From NCBI GenBank assembly GCA_007132975.1, contig SLNO01000013.1, positions 1-64,000 of the forward strand: a stretch of DNA of 64,000 bases. The letters run 5' to 3'. The notes beneath the pieces are model-generated. The model did not search any database. It saw only the letters and a list, made by a program, of their open reading frames with translations, and had not been told where the DNA came from. The translations under genes and the position numbers were made by a program. The DNA comes from Balneolales bacterium. Lineage in GTDB: Bacteria > Bacteroidota > Rhodothermia > Balneolales > Natronogracilivirgulaceae. The number at the start of each line of letters is the position of its first letter. Position 1 is the first letter of the stretch. This document shows, piece after piece, positions 41,463 through 51,045 of this stretch.

Positions 41463-42572
41463 ATGATTATGCTGAAAAGAACCCCATTGTTCGAAGCGCA
41501 CCGAAGCTTCAGAGCCAAACTTGTCGATTTTTCCGGATATGAGATGCCGCTGCAGTACAAGGGCATCAGGGATGAGCACCTTGCCGTTCGCAACAATGCC
41601 GGCATATTCGATGTCTCCCACATGGGCGAGATCCTGATCCGGGGTGAGCGCGCACTGGAAGTGGTACAGGAGCTCAGTGTGAATGATGCTTCCCGGCTCT
41701 CAGCAGGCAAATCCCAATACAGTGTCATGTGCCGCGAGAACGGGGGCATCGTCGATGATCTGCTGGTCTACTGCCTGTCGGATCAGGAATACATGCTCGT
41801 TGTGAATGCCTCCAATATAGAAAAGGACAACAACTGGGTGCTGGAGGTTAACGACGGCAGGGCGGAAGTGAGCGATATCTCGGAAGAAATCGCACTTATT
41901 GCCGTACAGGGCCCTGAATCCGGGGCCATCATGGAAAAATTATCCAGGGACAAACCTTCCGAAATCCCCATGTTCGAGTTCCGTTCGATGCAGGTTTCGG
42001 ACTATGACAATATCCTGGTTTCGGCCTCCGGATATACGGGTGAAAAGGGGTTCGAACTCTACTGCAACATCCGGCATGTGAATGTATGCGACCTGTGGGA
42101 CAATATCATCCTGGCCGGCGAGCCAAACGGCATCATGCCGTGCGGACTTGGTGCGCGTGACACCCTGCGCATGGAGGCCGGCCTTGCACTTTATGGCAGC
42201 GACCTGACGGAAGACCACACCCCGCTGGAAGCCGGGCTCGGATGGCTGGTGAAGTGGGACAAAGGCAACTTCATGGGCAAGGACGCCCTTCTGAATCAGA
42301 AAAACAAAGGTGTTGGACGCCGTTTGTGCGGATTTGTGATGAAAGAGGAAAAACGCATCCCCAGGAGCGGACACGCCATAATAGGTGCCGGCGGTGAGGC
42401 CCTTGGCCAGGTGACGAGCGGCGGCTTGTCGTTCATGCTGGATCGCGGCATCGCCATGGGCTACATCCCGACCGAACATGCCGAGCCGGGCAGCACCGCC
42501 ATGATTCGCATCAGGGAGAGGGATTGTCCATCAGAAGTTATCCGATTGCCATTCTATAAGAGAAAAAAATGA
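41463..42572 (+). CDS. gcvT: Aminomethyltransferase (glycine cleavage T protein)
   Basis: GcvT releases ammonia from the aminomethyl group on H protein and forms methylene-tetrahydrofolate. The predicted 369 residues start MIMLKRTPLFEAHRSF and contain VDFSGYEMPLQY, FDVSHMGEI, the folate-binding YTGEKGFELY, GLGARDTLRMEAGLALYG and the C-terminal barrel ending IGAGGEALGQVTSG. I chose 41463 because homology starts there; the frame is open to 41412. It overlaps the next gene by 4 bp. gcvH and gcvP are not in the window. Confidence 0.95.
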   Translation: MIMLKRTPLFEAHRSFRAKLVDFSGYEMPLQYKGIRDEHLAVRNNAGIFDVSHMGEILIRGERALEVVQELSVNDASRLSAGKSQYSVMCRENGGIVDDLLVYCLSDQEYMLVVNASNIEKDNNWVLEVNDGRAEVSDISEEIALIAVQGPESGAIMEKLSRDKPSEIPMFEFRSMQVSDYDNILVSASGYTGEKGFELYCNIRHVNVCDLWDNIILAGEPNGIMPCGLGARDTLRMEAGLALYGSDLTEDHTPLEAGLGWLVKWDKGNFMGKDALLNQKNKGVGRRLCGFVMKEEKRIPRSGHAIIGAGGEALGQVTSGGLSFMLDRGIAMGYIPTEHAEPGSTAMIRIRERDCPSEVIRLPFYKRKK

Positions 42573-43300
42573 TACAATCGATTGATGTTTTCTCGTCATC
42601 CATCTCATTCAGCGAGCAGGATGTTCGGGACAAGACTGTGGTAGTTATTGATGTGCTCCGTTCCTGTTCCACCATTCAGACGGCGCTCGAGAACGGGGCT
42701 TCCGGGATCATACCGCTTGGCGACAATGATGATGCCGGCCGGTACACCCGCTATCTGGATGCCGCCAGTGTTCTTTTGTGCGGTGAAAAAGAGGGAAAGA
42801 AAGTGGAGGGATACCGGCTGGGCAATTCTCCGCTGGAGTTCACGGAAAAAACCGTCGGGGGTAAAACCATCCTTTTCAAGACTACCAATGGAACACGGGC
42901 CATAACAAGGAGCAGCGGTGCCAAAAAGATACTCATCGGCAGCTTCCTGAATCTGTCCGCGATTGCCGAGGAACTGAGGCATGAAGAGGACACGGAAATC
43001 GTACTGGTGTGCTCGGGATGGAACAGCCGGCTCTCCATCGAAGATATGCTTTGCGCCGGTGCCATCATCCACAAGGTATTTGACTTCAACATGCCCGAGG
43101 AGGCCTCGGACGGTGTCAAAGTGGCTTACGGTCTTTTTGAGAAGTTCGGAGAGGACATTCCCGCGCTTGTAAACGAGTGCAATCATGCCAAAAGGTTGCG
43201 TCATTTGAATTATGCCGACGATGTATCGTATTGCAGCCAGGTGGACCTGTACGCAACCGTGCCGTTGATGCATGAAGGAGTCATATCCATCAGAAAATGA
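42569..43300 (+). CDS. comB: ComB family, probable 2-phosphosulfolactate phosphatase
   Basis: The 243 residues match the ComB fold with VVVIDVLRSCSTIQTALENG, CGEKEGKKVEGYRLGNSPLE, KTTNGTRAI and the closing acidic IEDMLCAGAI. In methanogens ComB removes phosphate from 2-phosphosulfolactate during coenzyme M synthesis. In bacteria it may serve sulfolactate metabolism, but the natural substrate is not certain. It overlaps both gcvT and ftsK by 4 bp, and no other sulfolactate gene is near. Confidence 0.85.
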   Translation: MIQSIDVFSSSISFSEQDVRDKTVVVIDVLRSCSTIQTALENGASGIIPLGDNDDAGRYTRYLDAASVLLCGEKEGKKVEGYRLGNSPLEFTEKTVGGKTILFKTTNGTRAITRSSGAKKILIGSFLNLSAIAEELRHEEDTEIVLVCSGWNSRLSIEDMLCAGAIIHKVFDFNMPEEASDGVKVAYGLFEKFGEDIPALVNECNHAKRLRHLNYADDVSYCSQVDLYATVPLMHEGVISIRK

Positions 43301-45855
43301 AAAAGAAAGCAACTAAAAATACAGAGGCACCCTTTTTCTCCTTTGAACGCAAAATGGAGATGTTGGGGATCATCATGATGGCCATTGCGGCCACCCTGGC
43401 CATCAGTATCATCACCTACAGGAGTGAGGATCTGGCCATAATCCAGAGCGTGGATTTCCGGACACTGTTGGATTTCGGACAGGGTCCTGCGCTGCGTATC
43501 CAGAACGGGCTGGGACCGCTCGGGGCGTATCTGTCGCACTTTTTCGTGCACGTGCTTTTCGGATACTTTTCCATGATCCTGGTTTTGGTGGTGCTGTTGT
43601 ACGGCTGGAACATACTGCGGCACAAGGAACTCACCATCATCCACCTGAAATCCCTCTATGCGGTTTTCGCCATGATCCTGGCCGCATCCATCATGGGTTG
43701 GCTGCACAATGAATTTGAGCTGGTGTCGGTGGATTGGGCCGGTTCCTCCGGCGTTGCCATTGCCTATGTGCTGCGGGCGCTCACGGGACAGTACGGCCCG
43801 GTTGTGATTTTGGGAAGCCTGAGCATCATTGCCCTTATACTGCTCACAAACAAGGATGTGCAATCGGCCATTGAGAATGTGAAGGAGATGAAAAATGGCT
43901 TTGTTTCACTGTTCCGGCGTCGTGCGAACGGAAGCGCTGGTGAGAAAAAAGACTCCCGGAAGGGTTGGGGCCGGGCGGCCCGTCGTGAAGACAGGGAAAT
44001 GGACGATTATGAACCGGATGAGCGCGAGGAGCGAGGTGCCGCCGGGGAACAGATGTCTGAGGAAGACAAGCGAAAGCGCTGGGAGCGGCTTGTTCTGACA
44101 TCCAGGGAGAAGGAGGAGGAGCGTCGCCGGCAGGAACAGGCTGCCTTGCAAGAAGACAGACCGCCCAGAGCGGTGCTGGAGAAAGGGGGGCCGGGAGGCG
44201 GGCCCGGCTCTGCGAAAGATGGTGCCGGTACTGTTGAAGCTGACGACGGTGCCGGGGAGCACGCTGACGCCGACAAGGACCTCGACATAACGGTTTACCG
44301 TGGAACGCCCGAAGAGGAGGCCGGCAAAAGGAAGCTTGAAGCCGAGCGGGCGAAACAGGTGGAGAAGCCTCTTATCAAGTACAAGTTCCCGACGCTGGAT
44401 CTGCTGGACAAGGCTCCGAACGAAGGAAACGAGGTCAATTACGAGGAGATCAACCGGAACAAGATGATCATTCTCGACAAATTGAACCGGCACGGGATCG
44501 AGATCACGGGCATCGAGGCGATCGTGGGTCCGACGGTGACGTTGTACGAGTTGCAACCGGCCCCGGACGTGAAGATCAGTCGCATTGAGAGCTATGCCAA
44601 CGATCTCAAAATGGCTATGGCTACCAAAGGGCTGCGCATTATTGCACCCATCCCTGGCAAATCGGCTGTAGGCATTGAGGTGCCAAATAAAAATCCGGAG
44701 ATCGTCTATATCCGGTCGCTCATCAACACCCGGAAATTTGCCGAGACGCGGATGGCCCTGCCGGTTGCGTTTGGACGTACTATAGAAAACGAAGTGTTCA
44801 TGGTGGATCTGGCCAAGCTGCCACACCTGCTTATGGCCGGGGCTACCGGTTCGGGCAAGACGGTGGGGATCAACACCATCATCACGTGCCTGCTGTACAA
44901 ATGCCATCCGGATGACCTCAAGTTCGTGATGATCGATCCCAAGAAGATCGAGCTTTCGCTTTTCCGGAATATCCAGAACCACTTTTTGGCTACCCTTCCA
45001 AATGCCTCCGAGCCGATCATTACGGATACTTCGGAGGTGCTCCAGACCCTCAACAGTGTCTGCAAGGAGATGGACAGCCGCTACGAGCTGCTCAAGATGG
45101 CGCAGGTTCGCGACATTGCCTCCTACAATGCCAGGTTCAAGGCGGATGAGCTGGAAAAGGACCTGGGACACCGCCACATACCCTACATCGTGGTGGTGAT
45201 CGACGAGCTCGCCGATCTTATGATGACGGCGGGCAAGCAGATTGAGGAGCCCATTGCCCGCATCGCGCAGCTTGCCCGCGCTGTGGGAATCCACCTTGTG
45301 GTGGCCACGCAGCGACCGTCGGTGAACGTCATCACGGGAACCATAAAGGCCAACTTCCCCGCCAGGGTGGCATACCAGGTGGCATCAAAGATCGATTCAC
45401 GCACCATTCTGGATACCATGGGGGCCGATCAGCTCGTTGGTAGAGGTGACATGCTTTACAACGGCGGCGGCATCAGTATGATCCGCCTGCAAAATGCGTT
45501 TGTCTCTACCGCGGAAGTGGAACGCATCAACGCGTTCATCGGACAGCAGACCGGATACCCCCACCCCTACTATCTGCCGGAAATGGAAGAAGAGGGAGGT
45601 CAGGGCGGCGTCCTGGACAAAAGCGAGCGGGACGAACTGTTTGAAGAGGCGGCAAAGGTGGTTGTTCTCCACAAGCAGGGATCTGTTTCTCTGCTGCAGC
45701 GGAAACTGAAACTGGGCTACAACCGTGCCGGACGCCTGATCGATCAACTCTATACTGCGGGAATTGTCGGACCTTACCAGGGAAGCACCGCCCGCGAAGT
45801 GCTGGTGGAAGATGATGAGGAACTGCAAGAACTGCTCAGGGAACTTGATGAATAA
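43297..45855 (+). CDS. ftsK: DNA translocase FtsK/SpoIIIE
   Basis: FtsK pumps chromosome ends across the closing septum. The 852 residues have four N-terminal membrane segments (between 20 and 190), a highly charged linker (about 200-345) and the motor. The motor has Walker A GATGSGKT with Lys521, Walker B VVVIDELADLMM and ATQRPSVNVITG. A C-terminal gamma winged helix (AAKVVVLHKQGSVSLLQRKL) reads the orienting sequences. The lolA-like gene starts within its last codons. Confidence 0.98.
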   Translation: MKKKATKNTEAPFFSFERKMEMLGIIMMAIAATLAISIITYRSEDLAIIQSVDFRTLLDFGQGPALRIQNGLGPLGAYLSHFFVHVLFGYFSMILVLVVLLYGWNILRHKELTIIHLKSLYAVFAMILAASIMGWLHNEFELVSVDWAGSSGVAIAYVLRALTGQYGPVVILGSLSIIALILLTNKDVQSAIENVKEMKNGFVSLFRRRANGSAGEKKDSRKGWGRAARREDREMDDYEPDEREERGAAGEQMSEEDKRKRWERLVLTSREKEEERRRQEQAALQEDRPPRAVLEKGGPGGGPGSAKDGAGTVEADDGAGEHADADKDLDITVYRGTPEEEAGKRKLEAERAKQVEKPLIKYKFPTLDLLDKAPNEGNEVNYEEINRNKMIILDKLNRHGIEITGIEAIVGPTVTLYELQPAPDVKISRIESYANDLKMAMATKGLRIIAPIPGKSAVGIEVPNKNPEIVYIRSLINTRKFAETRMALPVAFGRTIENEVFMVDLAKLPHLLMAGATGSGKTVGINTIITCLLYKCHPDDLKFVMIDPKKIELSLFRNIQNHFLATLPNASEPIITDTSEVLQTLNSVCKEMDSRYELLKMAQVRDIASYNARFKADELEKDLGHRHIPYIVVVIDELADLMMTAGKQIEEPIARIAQLARAVGIHLVVATQRPSVNVITGTIKANFPARVAYQVASKIDSRTILDTMGADQLVGRGDMLYNGGGISMIRLQNAFVSTAEVERINAFIGQQTGYPHPYYLPEMEEEGGQGGVLDKSERDELFEEAAKVVVLHKQGSVSLLQRKLKLGYNRAGRLIDQLYTAGIVGPYQGSTAREVLVEDDEELQELLRELDE

Positions 45856-46486
45856 TAGATTTTCAGTGGCCGGTTTTCTGGTCCTGGCACTGGTTTTGCC
45901 TGCTTTTGGGGTGGCGGCACAGGCGATTGACCTGTCGCCGGACAATAAACTGGACAGAGTGCGCGAGCTCTTCAGAGATGGCATGGTGCTTCATGCTCAG
46001 ATGACGCATGAGCTGACCGACTCCTACACGGGCGAAACACAGGAAGTAAGCGGAGTGCTGTGGATTTCAAGGGACAAGTACAAGATCGAGGCAGAGTACC
46101 AGACCGTTCTTGTGAATGGTGATATATCCATGGTTTTCAACGCAAGGCAAAACAAGCTGATCATAAGTGAATATGAGCCGGAGGAGGATGATTTTGCTCC
46201 GTCGCGGTTTTTTTCGGATACCGACGAACTTTTCCGGGTAGCCGGTGAGCAACGGGACGGCGCCCGCACTGTGATCACGCTGCGACCCGAAGATCCATTT
46301 GAAATCTTCACTGAGGTCATAATCCGGCTTACTTCCGATCTGACACCAGACCTGATCAGGGCAACGGATCAAATGGACAACCTGCTTGTCACTTCCTTTT
46401 TCGACGCACGATACCTGGAATATTCGGCCGCCTTTTTTGATATGGAATACCCCGAGGACGTCGAGATCATTGACCTGCGGAAATAG
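45848..46486 (+). CDS. LolA-like outer-membrane lipoprotein carrier
   Basis: The predicted 212-residue protein has a signal peptide (MNNRFSVAGFLVLALVLPAFGVAAQA). The mature part follows the LolA pattern: LRELFRDGMVLHAQMTHELT-type first strand, GVLWISRDKYKIEAEYQTVL, PEDPFEIFTEVIIRLTSD. LolA ferries lipoproteins across the periplasm. I start at 45848, eight bases inside ftsK; the longer open frame lacks a signal peptide at its N-terminus. ftsK-lolA is a frequent gene pair. Confidence 0.85.
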   Translation: MNNRFSVAGFLVLALVLPAFGVAAQAIDLSPDNKLDRVRELFRDGMVLHAQMTHELTDSYTGETQEVSGVLWISRDKYKIEAEYQTVLVNGDISMVFNARQNKLIISEYEPEEDDFAPSRFFSDTDELFRVAGEQRDGARTVITLRPEDPFEIFTEVIIRLTSDLTPDLIRATDQMDNLLVTSFFDARYLEYSAAFFDMEYPEDVEIIDLRK

Positions 46487-46491
46487 ATGGC

Positions 46492-47544
46492 ATGTTGAAC
46501 AAATACCTCCGATTTATTGCAAGTGTGCTCATAGCGGCGGTATTCCTGTGGCTTGCCCTGAGGAACGTCTCCTTCCAGGACCTGCGTCTGACCATGGGGA
46601 AGCTCACCTATTTCTGGCTCATCCCCTACCTGCTGGTTTCGCTGCTGAGCCACTATCTGCGTGCCGAAAGATGGAAGCAGCTGATAGAACAGGAGGGAGT
46701 GCGCACCAGCCGGATGACCCTGTTCAGCGGCGTTATGCTCGGATACATGGTAAACTACGCAGTGCCAAGGCTGGGAGAGGTCTCGCGCTCCGTTTTTGTG
46801 GGCAACAAGGAGCAGATCAGCCGCACAAAGCTCATGGGCACCGTTGTGCTGGAGCGCGCCCTTGACCTGCTTGTCATGCTGGTCCTCGTCGTGTTTGTAG
46901 TGGTATACCTGCTGTCCGATTACCGTGTGATCGTCCCCCTGCTTGGAACCGAAACAGTACAGTGGCTGCAGGCACTGCTCAGCATTGACGGGGCTCTTGT
47001 GCTCGGAATACTAGTGATTGCCGGTATTGCCGGTTTTTACCTGCTCTACCGACTGGCCCTGCTGTTGTCCCGATGGATCCCTTCCCTGGGCCGCTTCTTC
47101 GAGCTCTCCGCCGAAATATCAAAAAAGTTCATACAGGGCCTGCTGAGCATTCAAAGGGTCAAAAACTGGCCGCTGTTCATCCTGCTTACTGCAGCCATAT
47201 GGTTTTGCTACGTCCTGATGACCTATATCCCCTTCACGGCTTTCGATTTGCATACGGAATATGGCCTGGGGCTGCGCGAAGCACTGGTTATCACCGTCGT
47301 ATCCTCCCTGGGCATTGCACTGCCGTCACCAGGCGGGATCGGGACCTACCACTGGTTTGTCAGCCGCACCATGCTGCTGCTGTTTGCCGTGCCGGAAGCT
47401 CTTGGTGTTGCCTATGCAATTGTTACACATTTGGTAATGATGATTATTATTTTAGTGGTAACACCGCTGCTTCTCGCTGTTAACAAGGCCGGGTGGCATC
47501 TGAAGCTGAAGCCGGACATCAATGCTGGCAGCTCGGACCCGTAA
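46492..47544 (+). CDS. UPF0104 / lysylphosphatidylglycerol synthase-type transmembrane protein
   Basis: The 350-residue protein has about eight transmembrane segments (from ASVLIAAVFLWLALRNVSF on). It also has the family landmarks YLLVSLLSHYLRAERWKQLI, GYMVNYAVPRLGEVSRSVFV and LPSPGGIGTYHWFV. It resembles the flippase domain of MprF and the AglD/GlnT-type UPF0104 proteins, which lack the soluble transferase domain. The transported lipid is unknown. It starts 5 bp after the LolA-like gene. Confidence 0.85.
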   Translation: MLNKYLRFIASVLIAAVFLWLALRNVSFQDLRLTMGKLTYFWLIPYLLVSLLSHYLRAERWKQLIEQEGVRTSRMTLFSGVMLGYMVNYAVPRLGEVSRSVFVGNKEQISRTKLMGTVVLERALDLLVMLVLVVFVVVYLLSDYRVIVPLLGTETVQWLQALLSIDGALVLGILVIAGIAGFYLLYRLALLLSRWIPSLGRFFELSAEISKKFIQGLLSIQRVKNWPLFILLTAAIWFCYVLMTYIPFTAFDLHTEYGLGLREALVITVVSSLGIALPSPGGIGTYHWFVSRTMLLLFAVPEALGVAYAIVTHLVMMIIILVVTPLLLAVNKAGWHLKLKPDINAGSSDP

Positions 47545-47621
47545 AAAAAATCCATATCCACAGACGTAGCCATAGTATCCACCGTTTATATTCTATTTCC
47601 GGAACTCCTTTTTTAAACCGA

Positions 47622-49328
47622 ATGAACTCCTCCAGGCAAACCTCTCTCCTCTTTTCAGTTCTGCTGATTATTGCAGCCTTGCCAGTGACGGCGCAACAAC
47701 AGGATGGCGCATCCTCCCTTCTTCCGGATATAGATCCGCAAGACATTGAAATACGGGGTGATTTCCAAGTACGCTTTCCCGGCCTTGCCAGGCAGCCGGT
47801 CCTTGGCTTCGCTCCGCGTCCCCCGGTTTTCCGTGTGGATCCCGATCGAATGCCGTTCATGGAAACGGATGACGAGATTGTTGCTACCATTCCGCTCAGT
47901 GACCTGGAACCTGCACTGCGTCCCGAAAAAAACTTCATCCGACTTGCCGATCGCCAAAGGATCTATGCTTATGCCGGATACGGAACATTCCAAAGTCCGG
48001 AGTTGGGGGTTTTCGCGGAAGCGCCCGTTCGCGACAGGGAAAGCGTGGCCTTTCACTTCGGGCATCAGTCGTCCGGCGGCGACAGAGACTTCTCTTCCTT
48101 CAGGGATATGGGCGGTGAGCTGCAATGGACCCGAACCACGGGCAACAGCCGGTGGGGGGCCGGTGTCACGGCCGCCTCATCGTTCAACTACTCCCCGCTG
48201 ACGGGACAGGTTGCTCCCGCCATGGACCCCGAGCGCATATCCTACCACACATACGGCCTGAAGGGACGGTGGCAGCATTTGAAGCATGCCTATCGTGGAT
48301 GGCAGGCATCGGCGTCCCTGAACCGCTTTGCCGACCGCACCGGCAGCTATCCCGACGACGAAGAGGCTACCAACGAAACACGATACCAGGTTCATGTCAA
48401 CCGCTTCTGGGAAGGCACCATGCTGGAGCAGGTCTTCGGGCTTCAGTTCAATGGCACGGGGGCCGTCTATGATACCGGGCTCGATGAAACCCAATACTGG
48501 CTTAACAACAATCTCGGAGCACGTTACAGGCACACATTCAGCAGCTTCCATCAAGTAGAAGCCTGGTTGCGATTCTACCAGCTGCACGACCCGGTAAACG
48601 GACTCGACCTGTATCTGTATCCCGACATCCAGTACCGTTTCAAGGGCACCGGACGCCTGTCCGCAGCACTGAGGCTTCGTGGATTTGTCAACGACCCCTC
48701 GCTCGAGACCATCCACCTGACAAACCGTTTCACGCTGAACAACGACAGGGATCTGGAGCACGAGCGCGGGCTGCATATCAACCTGCATGGGGGCGCGGAC
48801 ATATGGAACGGCGTGGAAATTTACACCGGGCTCGATTACTGGCAGTATTACAATCGGGGCTTCTTCACGGCCTGGGAAGATCCAGCCATGCCCTTCTTCG
48901 GGGTTGATTACGTAGGTGAAGCCACGCATCTTGAGTGGTATGCCGGCCTTTCGCGCGTTTTCCGTACGTGGCGGACCACCACATCGGCCCGGATCGGATT
49001 AAATTACACAAGTGCCGACGAGGATGTCATTCCATCGGGAGAAATTCCGTATGTTCCCGGGTGGAAAGGATCTGTACTGGTGACGACCCAACCCGTTTCA
49101 TGGCTCGGGCTTTCCGGGTGGATGGACCTGTCCGGTGATCGCAAGACGGCCGAAGGTGAAACCCTGGACGGATTTGTTCTGCTTGGGGCACGAACCGATA
49201 TACGTATACATTCCCGGTTTGGCTTGTATTTCAAGGCTCTGAACATCCTGGACGAGGAATATGAGGTCTGGCAGAACTACCAGGAGCGGCCTTTCCAATT
49301 TTACGGAGGATTAACCTTGCACTGGTGA
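47622..49328 (+). CDS. TonB-receptor-like outer-membrane beta-barrel lacking a plug
   Basis: The predicted 568-residue protein starts with a signal peptide (LLFSVLLIIAALPVTAQ). It is then built from long amphipathic strands with aromatic girdles. The last segments (GLYFKALNILDEEYEVWQNY and FQFYGGLTLHW) are of the TonB-dependent receptor C-terminal type. No plug domain or TonB box is visible; 100 N-terminal residues instead are Pro/Asp-rich. It could be a porin-like relative of SusC-type barrels. The open frame begins upstream inside the UPF0104 gene, but the signal peptide fixes this start. Confidence 0.75.
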   Translation: MNSSRQTSLLFSVLLIIAALPVTAQQQDGASSLLPDIDPQDIEIRGDFQVRFPGLARQPVLGFAPRPPVFRVDPDRMPFMETDDEIVATIPLSDLEPALRPEKNFIRLADRQRIYAYAGYGTFQSPELGVFAEAPVRDRESVAFHFGHQSSGGDRDFSSFRDMGGELQWTRTTGNSRWGAGVTAASSFNYSPLTGQVAPAMDPERISYHTYGLKGRWQHLKHAYRGWQASASLNRFADRTGSYPDDEEATNETRYQVHVNRFWEGTMLEQVFGLQFNGTGAVYDTGLDETQYWLNNNLGARYRHTFSSFHQVEAWLRFYQLHDPVNGLDLYLYPDIQYRFKGTGRLSAALRLRGFVNDPSLETIHLTNRFTLNNDRDLEHERGLHINLHGGADIWNGVEIYTGLDYWQYYNRGFFTAWEDPAMPFFGVDYVGEATHLEWYAGLSRVFRTWRTTTSARIGLNYTSADEDVIPSGEIPYVPGWKGSVLVTTQPVSWLGLSGWMDLSGDRKTAEGETLDGFVLLGARTDIRIHSRFGLYFKALNILDEEYEVWQNYQERPFQFYGGLTLHW

Positions 49329-49333
49329 ACCAT

Positions 49334-49528
49334 ATGACGGACAAGAACACCGAAAGTGAAATAGCAACTATTCTAGCTGCACAACTTAAAGAACATGGCC
49401 GTATTCAGATCAACGGCCTGGGGACTTTTTCGGTGGAACACCGAAAGCAGGAACAGCATCAGGAAAAAGACGGTCGCATAATTATGAAGCCGCCGGCCGA
49501 TTTGATTGTCTTTACACCGGAAAAATGA
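49334..49528 (+). CDS. Small HU-like DNA-binding domain protein
   Basis: The predicted 64 residues (MTDKNTESEIATILAAQLKE) have the start of an HU/IHF fold: a helix pair followed by HGRIQINGLGTFSVEHRKQE and a closing VFTPEK. It lacks the long DNA-binding arm of full HU. It resembles the HU-CCDC81-type prokaryotic domain that in Bacteroidota is normally fused to SPOR proteins. It lies 7 bp before such a gene, so one two-domain module may be split here into two proteins. The first ATG at 49325 is also possible. Confidence 0.65.
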   Translation: MTDKNTESEIATILAAQLKEHGRIQINGLGTFSVEHRKQEQHQEKDGRIIMKPPADLIVFTPEK

Positions 49529-49535
49529 GGGGCTC

Positions 49536-51008
49536 ATGAAACTGAATCACGAAGAATTTGTCGCATTGCTGGCGAGGGCGCTGGAACTGGACGAGAAGGA
49601 AGCGTCTGAAGCGCTCAATACCTGGGTCGATGCCGTTACCCGTGAAATGGAGGAAAATGGGTCCTGTGAAGTGGAGGTGCTGGGTACTTTCAGGAAGGCA
49701 GAAGACGGCTCAATGGAATTCTCGCCGAACGATATCCTTGCCCTTGAAGTGAATTACAAGTTTGCCGGACTCAGCCCGATTGAGGTATCGCCGCCAACAT
49801 CGGATCCTGACACTGCCACGGGTGGGGCAGAGGATAAGACGCCAACAGAAGCGGACGCAACCGAAAAGGACGAAGATGAACGGGAAGAAGCCGAAGCAGA
49901 TAACGAGGCCGACACTGCAGGAGAAAAGCGCACACCCGAAGAGGAATCCGCAGATGCAGACAGTTCCGATGACCCGTTCGGCATAGATGGGTACCGTCCG
50001 TCCGGAGAGCAGGACGAAGAGGAGTATGACGAAGATGGGCAGGTCGACGACCATCCTGAAGAACCGGATGAAGAGCTCGAGCCCGGAACAGAAAGGGATC
50101 GGCAACGCAGGGAAGAAGATCCCGGACCGGAGCAGCAAGACCCCGACCTGGAATCCACAGAGGAGTGGGATGAGCGCCGGGAGGATGAGGAGCCCGTTGT
50201 TGGAGAAGATGAAGCGAAATCCGAATGGGAGCCGGACTATGAGCCGGAACCGGAAGACGAGCCGGACTATGAACCCGAAAGGGAGCCGGAACCCGAACCG
50301 GAGCTTGCGGACAGCGAACAGGGCGAGGAGCAGGACAGGTCCGGATCCTACGGGATGCCGAAGCTTTCACTTTCCCAGAAGCTGAAACCCCGAGGGGGCG
50401 CTTCAAAAAACCGCAGAAGGTCCGTGTCGGACAAGATTGCGTGGCTCATCCCCATTGCCGCACTGCTGATTGTCGCCGTTCTGCTGTTTTTCCACTTTGA
50501 TGGTTTGCGTCTCAGCCGCACGCACATTGATGATCAGCCGGTGGTTCGCCAGGAGATGCCGGTACCGGCGCCACGTGATGACCGCGAGCAAGAGGAGGCC
50601 GTCCAGGAATTTGTACCGTCACCAGATCCTGTTGAGGACGTGGTCCCGCCGCCGGATATGGACCTTGCGCCTGAGAGGGTGGATGATGTGGGTGCAGAGC
50701 CGGCAGATGACCTGATCCGCGATATGGCACTGCCGTATGGACTCAAGGGGCCGGAGGACGAGGTGCTCATTGGCTCGTACACTATCGTGGTCCATTCGCT
50801 CAGGAATGAGAGGAAATCCGAGATAGAAAAACAGCGGCTGGAAGCCCAGGGCTTCAAGGCCACCCAATGGTCGGCGGTACTTCCAAGCGGAAACACCACC
50901 TATCGTGTAGGCATCGGGCAGTTCCAATCGGTATCAGATGCAGAGCGGGCAGTGGAAGAACTTCCAGAACCGTTCCGGAGCAATAATTTCATCATCAGGA
51001 TTCGTTAA
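49536..51008 (+). CDS. Membrane protein with HU-like N-terminus and SPOR domain
   Basis: The 490-residue protein has an HU-like domain (about 1-85: MKLNHEEFVALLARALELDE, CEVEVLGTFRKAEDG). A very acidic linker of Glu, Asp and Pro repeats (about 90-270) follows, then a transmembrane segment at 301-321 (IAWLIPIAALLIVAVLLFFH). A second acidic linker leads to a C-terminal SPOR domain (about 413-490: YTIVVHSLRNERKSEIEKQR, TYRVGIGQFQSVSDAE). SPOR domains bind denuded septal peptidoglycan. The HU-like part and most of the acidic linker would be cytoplasmic. A GAGGGG ribosome binding site precedes the ATG. Confidence 0.85.
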   Translation: MKLNHEEFVALLARALELDEKEASEALNTWVDAVTREMEENGSCEVEVLGTFRKAEDGSMEFSPNDILALEVNYKFAGLSPIEVSPPTSDPDTATGGAEDKTPTEADATEKDEDEREEAEADNEADTAGEKRTPEEESADADSSDDPFGIDGYRPSGEQDEEEYDEDGQVDDHPEEPDEELEPGTERDRQRREEDPGPEQQDPDLESTEEWDERREDEEPVVGEDEAKSEWEPDYEPEPEDEPDYEPEREPEPEPELADSEQGEEQDRSGSYGMPKLSLSQKLKPRGGASKNRRRSVSDKIAWLIPIAALLIVAVLLFFHFDGLRLSRTHIDDQPVVRQEMPVPAPRDDREQEEAVQEFVPSPDPVEDVVPPPDMDLAPERVDDVGAEPADDLIRDMALPYGLKGPEDEVLIGSYTIVVHSLRNERKSEIEKQRLEAQGFKATQWSAVLPSGNTTYRVGIGQFQSVSDAERAVEELPEPFRSNNFIIRIR

Positions 51009-51045
51009 CAGTCTCAAACACAACCCTTAAACCTTACGACACTAA

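Noticed and set aside
43906-45294. 462-codon open frame on the minus strand inside ftsK
   Set aside because: It is antisense to the FtsK motor domain and has His/Arg-rich composition without motifs; it is a shadow frame.
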